A program made the position numbers and the translations under genes. Of a stretch of 64,000 bases of DNA, positions 32,162 to 40,671 are shown in pieces. The notes beneath the pieces are model-generated. The model ran no database searches. It was given only the letters and a program-made list of their open reading frames with translations, and was not told the origin of the DNA. Source of the DNA: JBCFBK01 sp038562555. Its GTDB lineage: Bacteria > Bacteroidota > Bacteroidia > Bacteroidales > Prolixibacteraceae. Positions within the stretch are counted from its first letter, which is position 1. Each line of letters starts with the position of its first letter. The DNA is taken from the NCBI GenBank assembly GCA_038562555.1, contig JBCFBK010000001.1, positions 305,140-369,139 of the forward strand. The letters are read 5' to 3'.

Positions 32162-34054
32162 TCAGGGTAATACAAAAGGAACAGCGCCAGACGGATACAT
32201 TTTGCGGGGATGATTCAGAATCTTCCGCGCGAGTTTAGCTTCATGCGCCCAGCTATTCGGATCCTTATCCAAGATTTTCCTGACATCGGAAAATAAAACC
32301 GACGCATCTTCCCCCATCAGGTCCACAACACTCAGGGATTGCATGGCTTCTGCCTGGTTCTCTGAAAAAATGAATTGCCGCAATACTTCAATAACCTGTT
32401 CCTTTTCGCCATATACGGTGTACAAAGCTTCCGCCGCCATAATCCTGACAGCCGGTTCCGGGTCATTCAATAAAGGCAGAAGCATATTTTTATCTTCGAC
32501 CAAACCGGGTTGCGCCGTACAGCCCATTGCCGCCCAATAACGAATGACCGGATCACTTGAAGTCAAACCTTTAATGATCATCCTTTTGTCTTTCGCCAAA
32601 CCGGAGCCCACGGTTTCGGCCATGCGCAGAATCTTGTTTATGTCGTGCCCTGAATTTCGGGAATAGTCATAGGGGGCGATGTTGTTTTGCAGCAGGTCAA
32701 AAATAATAGCTTCAGGAATAAACCCCAGATCCCGGCTCTTAATGATCCAATCACGATTTTCCTCGCGCATTCGTTCGAGAACTTTCCTGTATTCGGGATT
32801 TCCTGCCAGATTATTCACATTATCGGGATCGGCATTTATATCGTACAATTCTTCGAGTGGTTTGACTTCCCAAAAACGACCCTGGGTTTCGTTGGTCCGA
32901 CCGTGAAGAAATTCGTTTTGCCACGATTGCAAGGATCTTGCCTGCATCAGGTACTCGCTGTACTGTCCGTATATTTTGTGGGGCATGTAATTGCGAATGT
33001 AACGGTATTTTTTGTCGCGAACGGTGCGGTAAAGGTCGTAGCGTTCGTCCATCCGGCTTCTGAAACCATAAGCGTACTCCTGTTCAGGCCGGATTTGATT
33101 ACCCATAAAAGCCTTCCCCTGCATGTACCCGGGGATGGGTATTCCAACAAGGCTCAGTACCGTGGGAGCAAAATCCAGAAAAGTCACCAGTCTGTCAGTG
33201 ACACTGCCCGGAGCATAACCCGGAAATAAATGTGCATATTTCAGCGGTAAGCGGACAATCAAAGGCACATGCATACCGTTTTCATACACAAACCTTTTGC
33301 TTCGTCCCAAAACACCGCCGTTATCGCTATAATAAAAAACAATGGTATTTTCGGCTAATCCCAAATCTTCCAGTTCTTTCAATATAAGGCCTACCTTGCT
33401 GTCCATTACCTCCACATTGTCGTAATAATAAGCCCAGTCATGCCTCATTTCGGGAGTTGACGGATGATAAGCGGGAACTTTCACTTTTGCCGGGTCATGT
33501 TTCAGGTCAGCTTCGGCTTTTGCCGGGAAAATACCGCTTTCATGGGTAATCATCAGGTTGAATACCGAGAAGAATGGTTGTCCCGGTTTGCGGTTCTTAT
33601 AAGTTGCCTTCAGGCTCGATTCGTCCCACGCTTCGGGCTGGTCAACCATGTTATAGTCTTTCTTCTCGTTGTTGGACGTGTAGTATCCTGCTTCGCGAAG
33701 GTAGGACGGGAAAAACCGAAGAAACGCAGGAGGAAGATATTCACTGCGCATATTGTCGGTGCCTATGGTCGGGGGGTACATTCCCGATATAAGCGTACTG
33801 CGGGAGGGCGAGCAGACGGGCGCCGTACAGAAAGCGTTTTTGAAGCGCACCCCTTCCGAAGCCAGTTTGTCGATATTGGGCGTTGTAGCATAATCATTGC
33901 TGTAACAGCCAATAAATGTATTGGTATTATCTTCACTCACAATCCAGAGGATATTGGGACGATCATCCGGTTGTGCCCATACATTCAAATGCAATGCAGA
34001 TAATAAAATTGGAGAAAGGGTTCGAATGTTCATTGTTTTTGATTTTAGCTTCAT
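32162..34054 (-). CDS. S1 sulfatase with HEAT-like C-terminal repeats, copy 2
   Basis: A 630-residue sulfatase, paralogous to those at 25561 and 56335. Signal peptide ends NVWAQ (alternative start at Met 8). Signature C-S-P-S-R-S-T-L-I-S-G at Cys 81. Shared landmarks are W-I-V-S-E-D-N, F-Y-Y-S-D-N-G-G-V-L-G-R-S-K-R, and M-D-E-R-Y-D-L-Y-R-T-V. C-terminal HEAT-like repeats (DPVIRYWAAMGC, EPAVRIMAAEALYTVYGE) are kept. In these three enzymes only this copy uses C-S-P-S-R instead of C-A-P-S-R. Confidence 0.92.
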   Translation of the reverse strand: MKLKSKTMNIRTLSPILLSALHLNVWAQPDDRPNILWIVSEDNTNTFIGCYSNDYATTPNIDKLASEGVRFKNAFCTAPVCSPSRSTLISGMYPPTIGTDNMRSEYLPPAFLRFFPSYLREAGYYTSNNEKKDYNMVDQPEAWDESSLKATYKNRKPGQPFFSVFNLMITHESGIFPAKAEADLKHDPAKVKVPAYHPSTPEMRHDWAYYYDNVEVMDSKVGLILKELEDLGLAENTIVFYYSDNGGVLGRSKRFVYENGMHVPLIVRLPLKYAHLFPGYAPGSVTDRLVTFLDFAPTVLSLVGIPIPGYMQGKAFMGNQIRPEQEYAYGFRSRMDERYDLYRTVRDKKYRYIRNYMPHKIYGQYSEYLMQARSLQSWQNEFLHGRTNETQGRFWEVKPLEELYDINADPDNVNNLAGNPEYRKVLERMREENRDWIIKSRDLGFIPEAIIFDLLQNNIAPYDYSRNSGHDINKILRMAETVGSGLAKDKRMIIKGLTSSDPVIRYWAAMGCTAQPGLVEDKNMLLPLLNDPEPAVRIMAAEALYTVYGEKEQVIEVLRQFIFSENQAEAMQSLSVVDLMGEDASVLFSDVRKILDKDPNSWAHEAKLARKILNHPRKMYPSGAVPFVLP

Positions 34055-34095
34055 ACAGGTCTTGTTTTACAGGAAATCGTCCGGATATCCTATGC

Positions 34096-35655
34096 TTAAT
34101 AATTCCTGAAATTTCTGTGATCATTGTGCGGTCTTTCAGTTCTTTTTAATGGGATATACATGCCATTGGTTGTTTCCAGCCAATCGTATATCTCGCCCGT
34201 TAAATCCTTTATAATATCCTGGTATTCACTGTCGGCAATAAGGTTGTGCATTTCATCCGGGTCATTCTCCAGATCGTAAAATTCATTGGTATCCCAAATG
34301 CCATGATAACGGACCAGTTTGTAACGGTCGGTACGGACTCCATGCATGGTAGGTGTTTGCGGACAGTCATATTCCCAATAATATTCATAAAAAATCCTGT
34401 CCCTCCACGGAACCTGTTTTTGTTCCATCAACGGGGCGAACGACATTCCACTCATATAGCCGGGCTTTTGTAATCCGGCCATCTCGAGAATTGTCGGAGC
34501 AACGTCAATATTCTGGATCATCTGATTAACCACCAAGCCGCCTTTGCACAACTCAGGACAACGCGCCAGCATAGGGACCCTTACGGACTCTTCGTAAAAC
34601 TGCCGCTTATCTATCAATCCATGTTCTCCCCATGCATGTCCGTTGTCCCCCATATAAATAACCAATGTGGATTCGTCCAGGTCGGCTTCTTCCAGGTAAT
34701 CCAACACAGCTCCGATACTCTCATCCACTGCGCGGAGGGTTTCGCAGTATCCAATTACATTTTCTTTCCATGGGATACGGTTATTATAAGCATAGTCAAC
34801 GCCATGCCAGCTTTCACGTTGCGCTTTTTTCCAGTCCGGATGCATATTTTCGCCGTAATAATCCTTCCCGGAAGCTGCTTTTCCCGTCTCCGGATTAACT
34901 GTCGGCAGGTTTGTTATACCATAATTCGGCGAATTGAAATTTTTAGGCAACGGTACTTCCTTGTCTGCATAACACCCGGCGTGGCGCTTTGCCGGAACGA
35001 AATTGTCGTGAACGGCTTTGTGGGACAGATAAACGAAAAAAGGTTGATCTTTTTGCTGCTGCTTCATCCATTCGATGGCATGTTCGGTCAGCAAATCCGT
35101 GATGTATGTACTATCCTTATATTCGACCTGTTTCCCGTTTATATTGAGTGTGGGATTGTAGTACACACCCTGTCCCTGGAAACTTTCCCAGTGGTTGAAA
35201 CCGGGACGCGGTTCATCCGTATCGTGTCCCATGTGCCACTTCCCGAAAAAGGCAGTTTGATATCCCGCTTTCTGAAGGTATTGAGGGAAAAATACTAATC
35301 CTTCCGGTACCGGTGCATAATTATCTACTACAGTATGCTCATGGGAAAACATCCCGGTAAGGATAGATGCCCGGCTGGGAGAACAAAGGGAAGTGGTAAC
35401 AAATGCATTTTTCAGGTAAACGCCTTCACGCGCCATACGGTCCATATTGGGTGTTTCGAGCCAGGGTACCCTTCCTGTAAAACCCATAAAATCGTACCGG
35501 TGGTCATCACTCAGGATAAACACTACATTGCGGGGCTTGCCTTTATCGGGTAATTCAGGAAGTTTCAACGCGTCCTGTTCCGGTTGAAAGGTACATGACA
35601 ACGCCAGGGGAACAAGGCCATAAAGCGCTAACCGGCTAATTGTTTGGTTGTTCAT
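34096..35655 (-). CDS. S1 sulfatase, lipoprotein, duplicate of the one at 39081
   Basis: A 519-residue sulfatase with lipobox L-A-L-S-C (Cys 21). Signature C-S-P-S-R-A-S-I-L-T-G at Cys 91; metal-site D-D-H-R-Y-D at the start and M-G-D-N-G-H-A-W-G-E-H-G in the second half; P-L-K-R-T near the end. It is very close to the sulfatase at 39081-40628; over the 5-prime part the two genes are also nearly the same in DNA, so the duplication is recent. The genes between them are a GH2 enzyme and another sulfatase. Confidence 0.92.
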   Translation of the reverse strand: MNNQTISRLALYGLVPLALSCTFQPEQDALKLPELPDKGKPRNVVFILSDDHRYDFMGFTGRVPWLETPNMDRMAREGVYLKNAFVTTSLCSPSRASILTGMFSHEHTVVDNYAPVPEGLVFFPQYLQKAGYQTAFFGKWHMGHDTDEPRPGFNHWESFQGQGVYYNPTLNINGKQVEYKDSTYITDLLTEHAIEWMKQQQKDQPFFVYLSHKAVHDNFVPAKRHAGCYADKEVPLPKNFNSPNYGITNLPTVNPETGKAASGKDYYGENMHPDWKKAQRESWHGVDYAYNNRIPWKENVIGYCETLRAVDESIGAVLDYLEEADLDESTLVIYMGDNGHAWGEHGLIDKRQFYEESVRVPMLARCPELCKGGLVVNQMIQNIDVAPTILEMAGLQKPGYMSGMSFAPLMEQKQVPWRDRIFYEYYWEYDCPQTPTMHGVRTDRYKLVRYHGIWDTNEFYDLENDPDEMHNLIADSEYQDIIKDLTGEIYDWLETTNGMYIPLKRTERPHNDHRNFRNY

Positions 35656-35660
35656 AGTTT

Positions 35661-37490
35661 CTATTTTGACTTGTTCTGCAAATCGTTGTAATAATCTTTG
35701 ATCATATAAAATGCTTTTTTCTTCTTACCCTGATCAGAGATAACACCTTTGCGATTATAGCCGTCCTGTACGTTGGACAAGAGTCGCCTGGGCGATCTGA
35801 AATCCATCAGTAGCCAGGGTGTTGTTCCTCTTAAAAAAGGTATTTTCCGGAGCATACCGATATTTTCAGTAAGACAATACTCCTGATACTCTTCGGTCCA
35901 TCTGTCAAGCTTATCTCCATGAAACCCGGCCAAGGCTCCGGCACCAAACTCACTCATGATCAAAGGTTTCCCGTATGAGGTTTTCCATGTAAGCATCCCT
36001 GACTTTTCGGGTAAGGTGTTATACCAGCCGAAATATTCGTTACATCCAATGACATCAAGGTATTCGCCTAAAGGATCGTCTATCAGTACCGTATTCGGAT
36101 TGTTCCTATCCATATGGTACTCCAGTGCCGCGGTCAATAAACGGGTTGTATCGAGACTTCTAACATATTGAGACAGAGTTCCCAGAAATTTTAATCGCTC
36201 ATCACTCACTGGGGTTTCATTGGCTATAGACCATAATAGGATTGCCGCCCTGTTCTTATCTCTGTGAAACATTTCGAAAAACTGATTTTTTGCATTTTCC
36301 AATACGGCAGGATTTTCCCATTGTATTGTCCAGTAAAGCGGAATTTCAGACCATACAAGTATTCCCATTTTTTCAGCTTCACGTATCATATACTCATTAT
36401 GGGGATAATGAGCCAGGCGTACAAAGTTGCATCCCATTTCTTTAGCCCAACCCAGAAGGATCCGCGCATCTTCGGCGCTATGGGCTCTCCCGCCACGATA
36501 TGCCGCTTCCTCATGAATACAAATACCTCTTAAGAAAACGGATTTACCGTTAAGCAGGATGTCCTGACCTTTTGTTTCGATGGTACGGAATCCTAATTCA
36601 TCGGTGATATGGTCACCGGCAGCACTGATGATAACTTCATATTGTTTAGGATTTTCAGGCGACCACAGTTCAAATTTTTGAGAGAACGAAACTTTAGCAT
36701 ATCCGGATTCATCCGTCAGGAAAGTTTGCTTAAACTTCAATTCTGGAATAGCAACTGTAACCTGCTGAGGCGTGGTTATTCCCGCCAAACGGATATAGCC
36801 GTCCACTTGTTTGCTTTGGCCTTTACCTAACTGGATAAAATAATCATGGATAAATGTCCTGGGAACTTCAACAATACTCACCGAACGGGTAATGCCTCCA
36901 TAGTTCCACCAATCGCTGTTGATCGTAGGAACAGCATCCAGGCGGCGTGTATTATTGACCAAAACAATGACAAAATTATCTCCGGTTTTCACCAGATCCG
37001 TAATTTCAAAACTGAAAGGGGTAAATCCTCCGGTATGATCACCTAATTTTTCTCCGTTCAGATATACTTTAGCGTCATAATTAACCGCACCAAAATGCAG
37101 GAATACGCGTTTATCGTCTTTTTTCACATAGGCAAAATCCTTCTTATACCAGATGGCACCTTCGTACCACAATAATTCCTGTTTTTGGCTGTTCCAATCG
37201 CCGGGAACATTTAACCGGTCGCCTGTTTCAAAGTTATAATCCAGCAACTCTGTTTTGTTGGTTGCTTTTCTGTTCTTAAAGAAACCGTTGGGTTTAGGTA
37301 TGTAACGATGGTTGTAATAGCCTGTTTCCATAGGATCAATGATGATTTGCCATTGTCCGTCGAGCGAAACACAAGGCCGGTTGAACACATTAATGATGGG
37401 TGGAAGGCCTGATCCGGTTTGCGCCTGAATAACGGTTACGATGCCGGCAAAAGCCAGAAGCATTGTTATACCTTTCAAATGAATACTCAT
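35661..37490 (-). CDS. Glycoside hydrolase family 2 enzyme
   Basis: A GH2 enzyme of about 609 residues from the ATG at 37490 (signal MSIHLKGITMLLAFAG, cleavage after VIQAQ); an ATG at 37517 is a possible alternative start. The sugar-binding jelly-roll (about 30-200), the beta-sandwich and the TIM barrel follow in the usual order. Acid/base Glu is in S-I-A-N-E-T-P (about residue 425) and nucleophile Glu in I-M-S-E-F-G-A-G (about 514). Family members act on beta-galactosides, beta-glucuronides or related linkages; the exact one cannot be told. It sits between two sulfatases of the PUL. Confidence 0.9.
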   Translation of the reverse strand: MSIHLKGITMLLAFAGIVTVIQAQTGSGLPPIINVFNRPCVSLDGQWQIIIDPMETGYYNHRYIPKPNGFFKNRKATNKTELLDYNFETGDRLNVPGDWNSQKQELLWYEGAIWYKKDFAYVKKDDKRVFLHFGAVNYDAKVYLNGEKLGDHTGGFTPFSFEITDLVKTGDNFVIVLVNNTRRLDAVPTINSDWWNYGGITRSVSIVEVPRTFIHDYFIQLGKGQSKQVDGYIRLAGITTPQQVTVAIPELKFKQTFLTDESGYAKVSFSQKFELWSPENPKQYEVIISAAGDHITDELGFRTIETKGQDILLNGKSVFLRGICIHEEAAYRGGRAHSAEDARILLGWAKEMGCNFVRLAHYPHNEYMIREAEKMGILVWSEIPLYWTIQWENPAVLENAKNQFFEMFHRDKNRAAILLWSIANETPVSDERLKFLGTLSQYVRSLDTTRLLTAALEYHMDRNNPNTVLIDDPLGEYLDVIGCNEYFGWYNTLPEKSGMLTWKTSYGKPLIMSEFGAGALAGFHGDKLDRWTEEYQEYCLTENIGMLRKIPFLRGTTPWLLMDFRSPRRLLSNVQDGYNRKGVISDQGKKKKAFYMIKDYYNDLQNKSK

Positions 37491-37531
37491 GATGATTTGT
37501 TTTAATAACAGGTTCATTCTGTTTATCGGTT

Positions 37532-39034
37532 TTACTGATCTGAAGGAAATACGGCATAATCCACGTTTGCGGATTTTTTCCATTTCCCAAGGTCTTTCAG
37601 TAAATCGGCTGTCACGTGAGGTAACGCTGATGAAAGATCGTTTTTCTCGGAAATATCCGTTTCCAGATCATATAATTCCACTTTCTGATTTTCATAATGT
37701 TGAATCAGTTTATAACGGCCTTTCCTGATGGCTGATACGGGGGTTTCACCATAGCCGTGATAGTGCGGATAGTGCCAGTAAATTGCCTTTCGCAAGAGTT
37801 TGTCTTTTTTTCCTGAAAGTACAGGAGCCAGACTTTCACCATCTACATGTTGCTTCTTCAATGGCTTAATATCGCACATTTCGAGCAGGGTAGGATAAAA
37901 GTCAGTACCTGTGACAACGACATCCGATTTCTTTCCATTCGTTGCCGCACCCGGTTGATATATGATTGCCGGCACCCGTACTCCACCCTCATAATAAAAA
38001 CCTTTACCCGTACGGAAAGGTAAAACAGAGGTAGGAAGCTCAAACGGGTTAAGTTTAAAATCATACTTCTGGAAATTACTGGTAGTAAGCCCTCCGTTGT
38101 CCGAAACAAATACGATAATGGTATTTTCAGAAGCTCCCATTTCTTCCAGTTTTTGCATGACCCGCCCGATACTTTCATCAAGACTTTCGATCATGGCTGC
38201 ATAAACTGCATGGTTCTGAACAGTACGGGTATAACTGCCGTTCAAATCCCTGATAAATTCGGGAATTTCCTGTGGCGGCAATTTTGTGGCTTTTTCCTTG
38301 TATTTTTCCACTAATTCTTTTTTTGCCTGCAAAGGCATGTGTACTGCGTAATGCGAGAAATAAAGAAAAAACGGTTTGCCGCTTATCGTATCCAGAAAAT
38401 TCACAGCTTCATCAGTCAAACGGTCAGTCAGGTATTCACCCGGAGGACCCGGTTCAAGGTTTGGAAGAGGTCCTTCCCACCTCCATGTTTTGTTATATAC
38501 TTCGTTGGTATAAGGTGAAAAATAAGAAGGCGGGCTTCCGGCATCAATTCCTCCGATATTGATGTCAAAACCTTGTTTATCGGGGAAGTAATCACTTTTT
38601 CCCAAATGCCATTTCCCGACAAAACAAGTGGAATACCCAGCCTGTTTCAACGCTTCGGCTATCGTGATTTCTTCAAGGGGCAGGTGCTGCTTAAAGGCGG
38701 GCATGGTCATTTTCCCTTTTACATGTGAAGATTCGGGTCCGATCCAGTCGGTAATTTTCAGACGGCCCGGATATTTGCCTGTAAGTATTGCGGCGCGCGA
38801 AGGTGAACATACCGCACAAGCCGAATAGGCATTGGTAAACAAAACGCCTTTTGCGGCTAACTTATCAATATTCGGGGTTTCATAAAATGTGCTGCCGTAG
38901 CAACCTAAATCCTTATACCCTAAATCGTCTGCCAGGAAGAATATGATATTAGGCCGGGGGCTGGCACTTCCCTGAAGCATGCAGCCCGTCAATAACAACG
39001 GCGCCAAACGATAACTTTTTTTAGATGTATTCAT
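37532..39034 (-). CDS. S1 sulfatase, lipoprotein
   Basis: A sulfatase of about 500 residues from the ATG at 39034, giving a signal with lipobox L-L-L-T-G-C (Cys 18); the open frame begins 25 codons upstream, overlapping the previous gene. Signature C-S-P-S-R-A-A-I-L-T-G at Cys 76; metal residues D-D-L-G-Y-K-D-L-G and V-S-D-N-G-G. The segment G-R-L-K-I-T-D-W-I and the Pro-rich G-P-L-P-N-L-E-P-G-P-P-G are typical of arylsulfatase-A-like Bacteroidetes enzymes. It precedes the GH2 gene by about 40 bp. Confidence 0.91.
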   Translation of the reverse strand: MNTSKKSYRLAPLLLTGCMLQGSASPRPNIIFFLADDLGYKDLGCYGSTFYETPNIDKLAAKGVLFTNAYSACAVCSPSRAAILTGKYPGRLKITDWIGPESSHVKGKMTMPAFKQHLPLEEITIAEALKQAGYSTCFVGKWHLGKSDYFPDKQGFDINIGGIDAGSPPSYFSPYTNEVYNKTWRWEGPLPNLEPGPPGEYLTDRLTDEAVNFLDTISGKPFFLYFSHYAVHMPLQAKKELVEKYKEKATKLPPQEIPEFIRDLNGSYTRTVQNHAVYAAMIESLDESIGRVMQKLEEMGASENTIIVFVSDNGGLTTSNFQKYDFKLNPFELPTSVLPFRTGKGFYYEGGVRVPAIIYQPGAATNGKKSDVVVTGTDFYPTLLEMCDIKPLKKQHVDGESLAPVLSGKKDKLLRKAIYWHYPHYHGYGETPVSAIRKGRYKLIQHYENQKVELYDLETDISEKNDLSSALPHVTADLLKDLGKWKKSANVDYAVFPSDQ

Positions 39035-39080
39035 TTTTTTACTATAAGAGCAGGGGATATTCTTTTTATTTTTTACCGAA

Positions 39081-40628
39081 TCAGAAAGCTCCGCTGTTTC
39101 TATGGTCAATATGTTTGCCTGCCGTTCTTTTCAAAGGGATAGACATTCCGTCGGTCGTTTCCAACCAATCATATATTTCTCCTGTAAGTTTCTTAATAGT
39201 ATCCTGGTATTGCGGATCGGCAATCAGATTTTTCGTTTCATAGGGATCGTTCGAGAGATCGTAAAACTCATTGGTATCCCAAATTCCATGATACCGGATC
39301 AATTTATACCGGTCTGTACGAGCACCAAACATGGTAGGTGTTTGCGGGTAGGCATATTCCCAGTAGTATTCATAAAAAATACGATCGCGCCACGCTACCT
39401 GCTTTTGTTCCAGCAAAGGAGCAAAAGATGAGCCTCTCATGTATTCCGGTTTTTCCAGGCCGGCCATATCGAGTACCGTAGGAGCAATATCTATGTTCTG
39501 GATCATGTTTTCGATAACCTGTCCGCCCTTGCATATTTCCGGACAAAGCACCAGCAAGGGAACCCGCACCGATTCTTCATAAAACTGGCGCTTGTCGATC
39601 AAGCCATGTTCCCCCCAGGCAAAACCGTTATCGCCCATATAGATCACCAGTGTTGACTCGGCTAAACCGGCTTCTTCAAGATAAGCCAGTGCCGTGCCGA
39701 TACTTTCATCAAGACTATGGAGTGTCTCACAATAATTGACCACTTCTTCCTGCCATGATTTGCGGCCGTGATAAGCATAATCGACGCCATGCCAGCTTTC
39801 TCTCTGAGCCCTTACCCAGTCAGGATGCATTTCATCGCCGTAATAATCGCTGCCGGATGCCGCTTTTCCAGTTTCAGGATCAATTGAAGGTAATTCCCGC
39901 TCACCGTATTGAGGTTTATCAAACGATTGGGGAAGAGGAAGTTCTTTCCCTTTATAACGTCCTTTGTGGCGTGCGGCCGGTGCAAAGGATTCATGTGCGG
40001 CTTTATGGGACAGGTATAAAAAGAACGGAGCATTTTTATCCCTGTTCTTCATCCATTCTATGGCATGATCTGTAAGTAAATCGGTTATATAGGTTGTATC
40101 CGAATATTCAAATTGTTTCCCGTTTATATTCAACTGAGGCTTGTAGTAATTGCCCTGTCCCCGGAAGCTTTCCCAATGGTTAAACCCGGGCCGGGGTTCA
40201 TCTGAATCATTTCCCATGTGCCATTTGCCGAAAAAAGCGGTTTGATATCCGGCCTGTTGAAGATACTCCGGAAAATAAATTAACCCTTCGGGAACCGGGG
40301 CCGAATTGTCCACAACGGTATGTTCATGTGAAAACATCCCCGTAAGTATGGACGCCCGGCTGGGAGAACAAAGGGAAGTGGTAACAAATGCATTTTTCAG
40401 GTAAACACCTTCACGCGCCATACGGTCCATATTGGGTGTTTCAAGCCAGGGTACCCTTCCCGTAAAACCCATGAAATCATACCGGTGGTCATCACTTAGA
40501 ATAAATACGACATTGCGGGGCTTGCCTGCATTTGCCTTCCTGGGTAATTCCAGCGGTTTCTCTGTTTTGCCGGCAAGATTACATACGGCAAGCACAGGTA
40601 AAAGATAAATGAGATTATGTTTTTTCAT
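39081..40628 (-). CDS. S1 sulfatase, duplicate of the one at 34096
   Basis: A sulfatase of about 515 residues from the ATG at 40628 (MKKHNLIYLLPVLAVC); the frame is open upstream into the rhamnosidase gene but that part is not protein-like. Signature C-S-P-S-R-A-S-I-L-T-G at Cys 87. It matches the enzyme at 34096-35655 nearly residue for residue from R-N-V-V-F-I-L to the Cys signature and beyond; differences cluster in the middle (SAPVPEGLIYFPEYLQQAG region). Possibly the two act on related sulfate positions. Confidence 0.92.
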   Translation of the reverse strand: MKKHNLIYLLPVLAVCNLAGKTEKPLELPRKANAGKPRNVVFILSDDHRYDFMGFTGRVPWLETPNMDRMAREGVYLKNAFVTTSLCSPSRASILTGMFSHEHTVVDNSAPVPEGLIYFPEYLQQAGYQTAFFGKWHMGNDSDEPRPGFNHWESFRGQGNYYKPQLNINGKQFEYSDTTYITDLLTDHAIEWMKNRDKNAPFFLYLSHKAAHESFAPAARHKGRYKGKELPLPQSFDKPQYGERELPSIDPETGKAASGSDYYGDEMHPDWVRAQRESWHGVDYAYHGRKSWQEEVVNYCETLHSLDESIGTALAYLEEAGLAESTLVIYMGDNGFAWGEHGLIDKRQFYEESVRVPLLVLCPEICKGGQVIENMIQNIDIAPTVLDMAGLEKPEYMRGSSFAPLLEQKQVAWRDRIFYEYYWEYAYPQTPTMFGARTDRYKLIRYHGIWDTNEFYDLSNDPYETKNLIADPQYQDTIKKLTGEIYDWLETTDGMSIPLKRTAGKHIDHRNSGAF

Positions 40629-40671
40629 TGATGAATTATTTTGAAATGCTATATGATTTATCCTCAAAACC

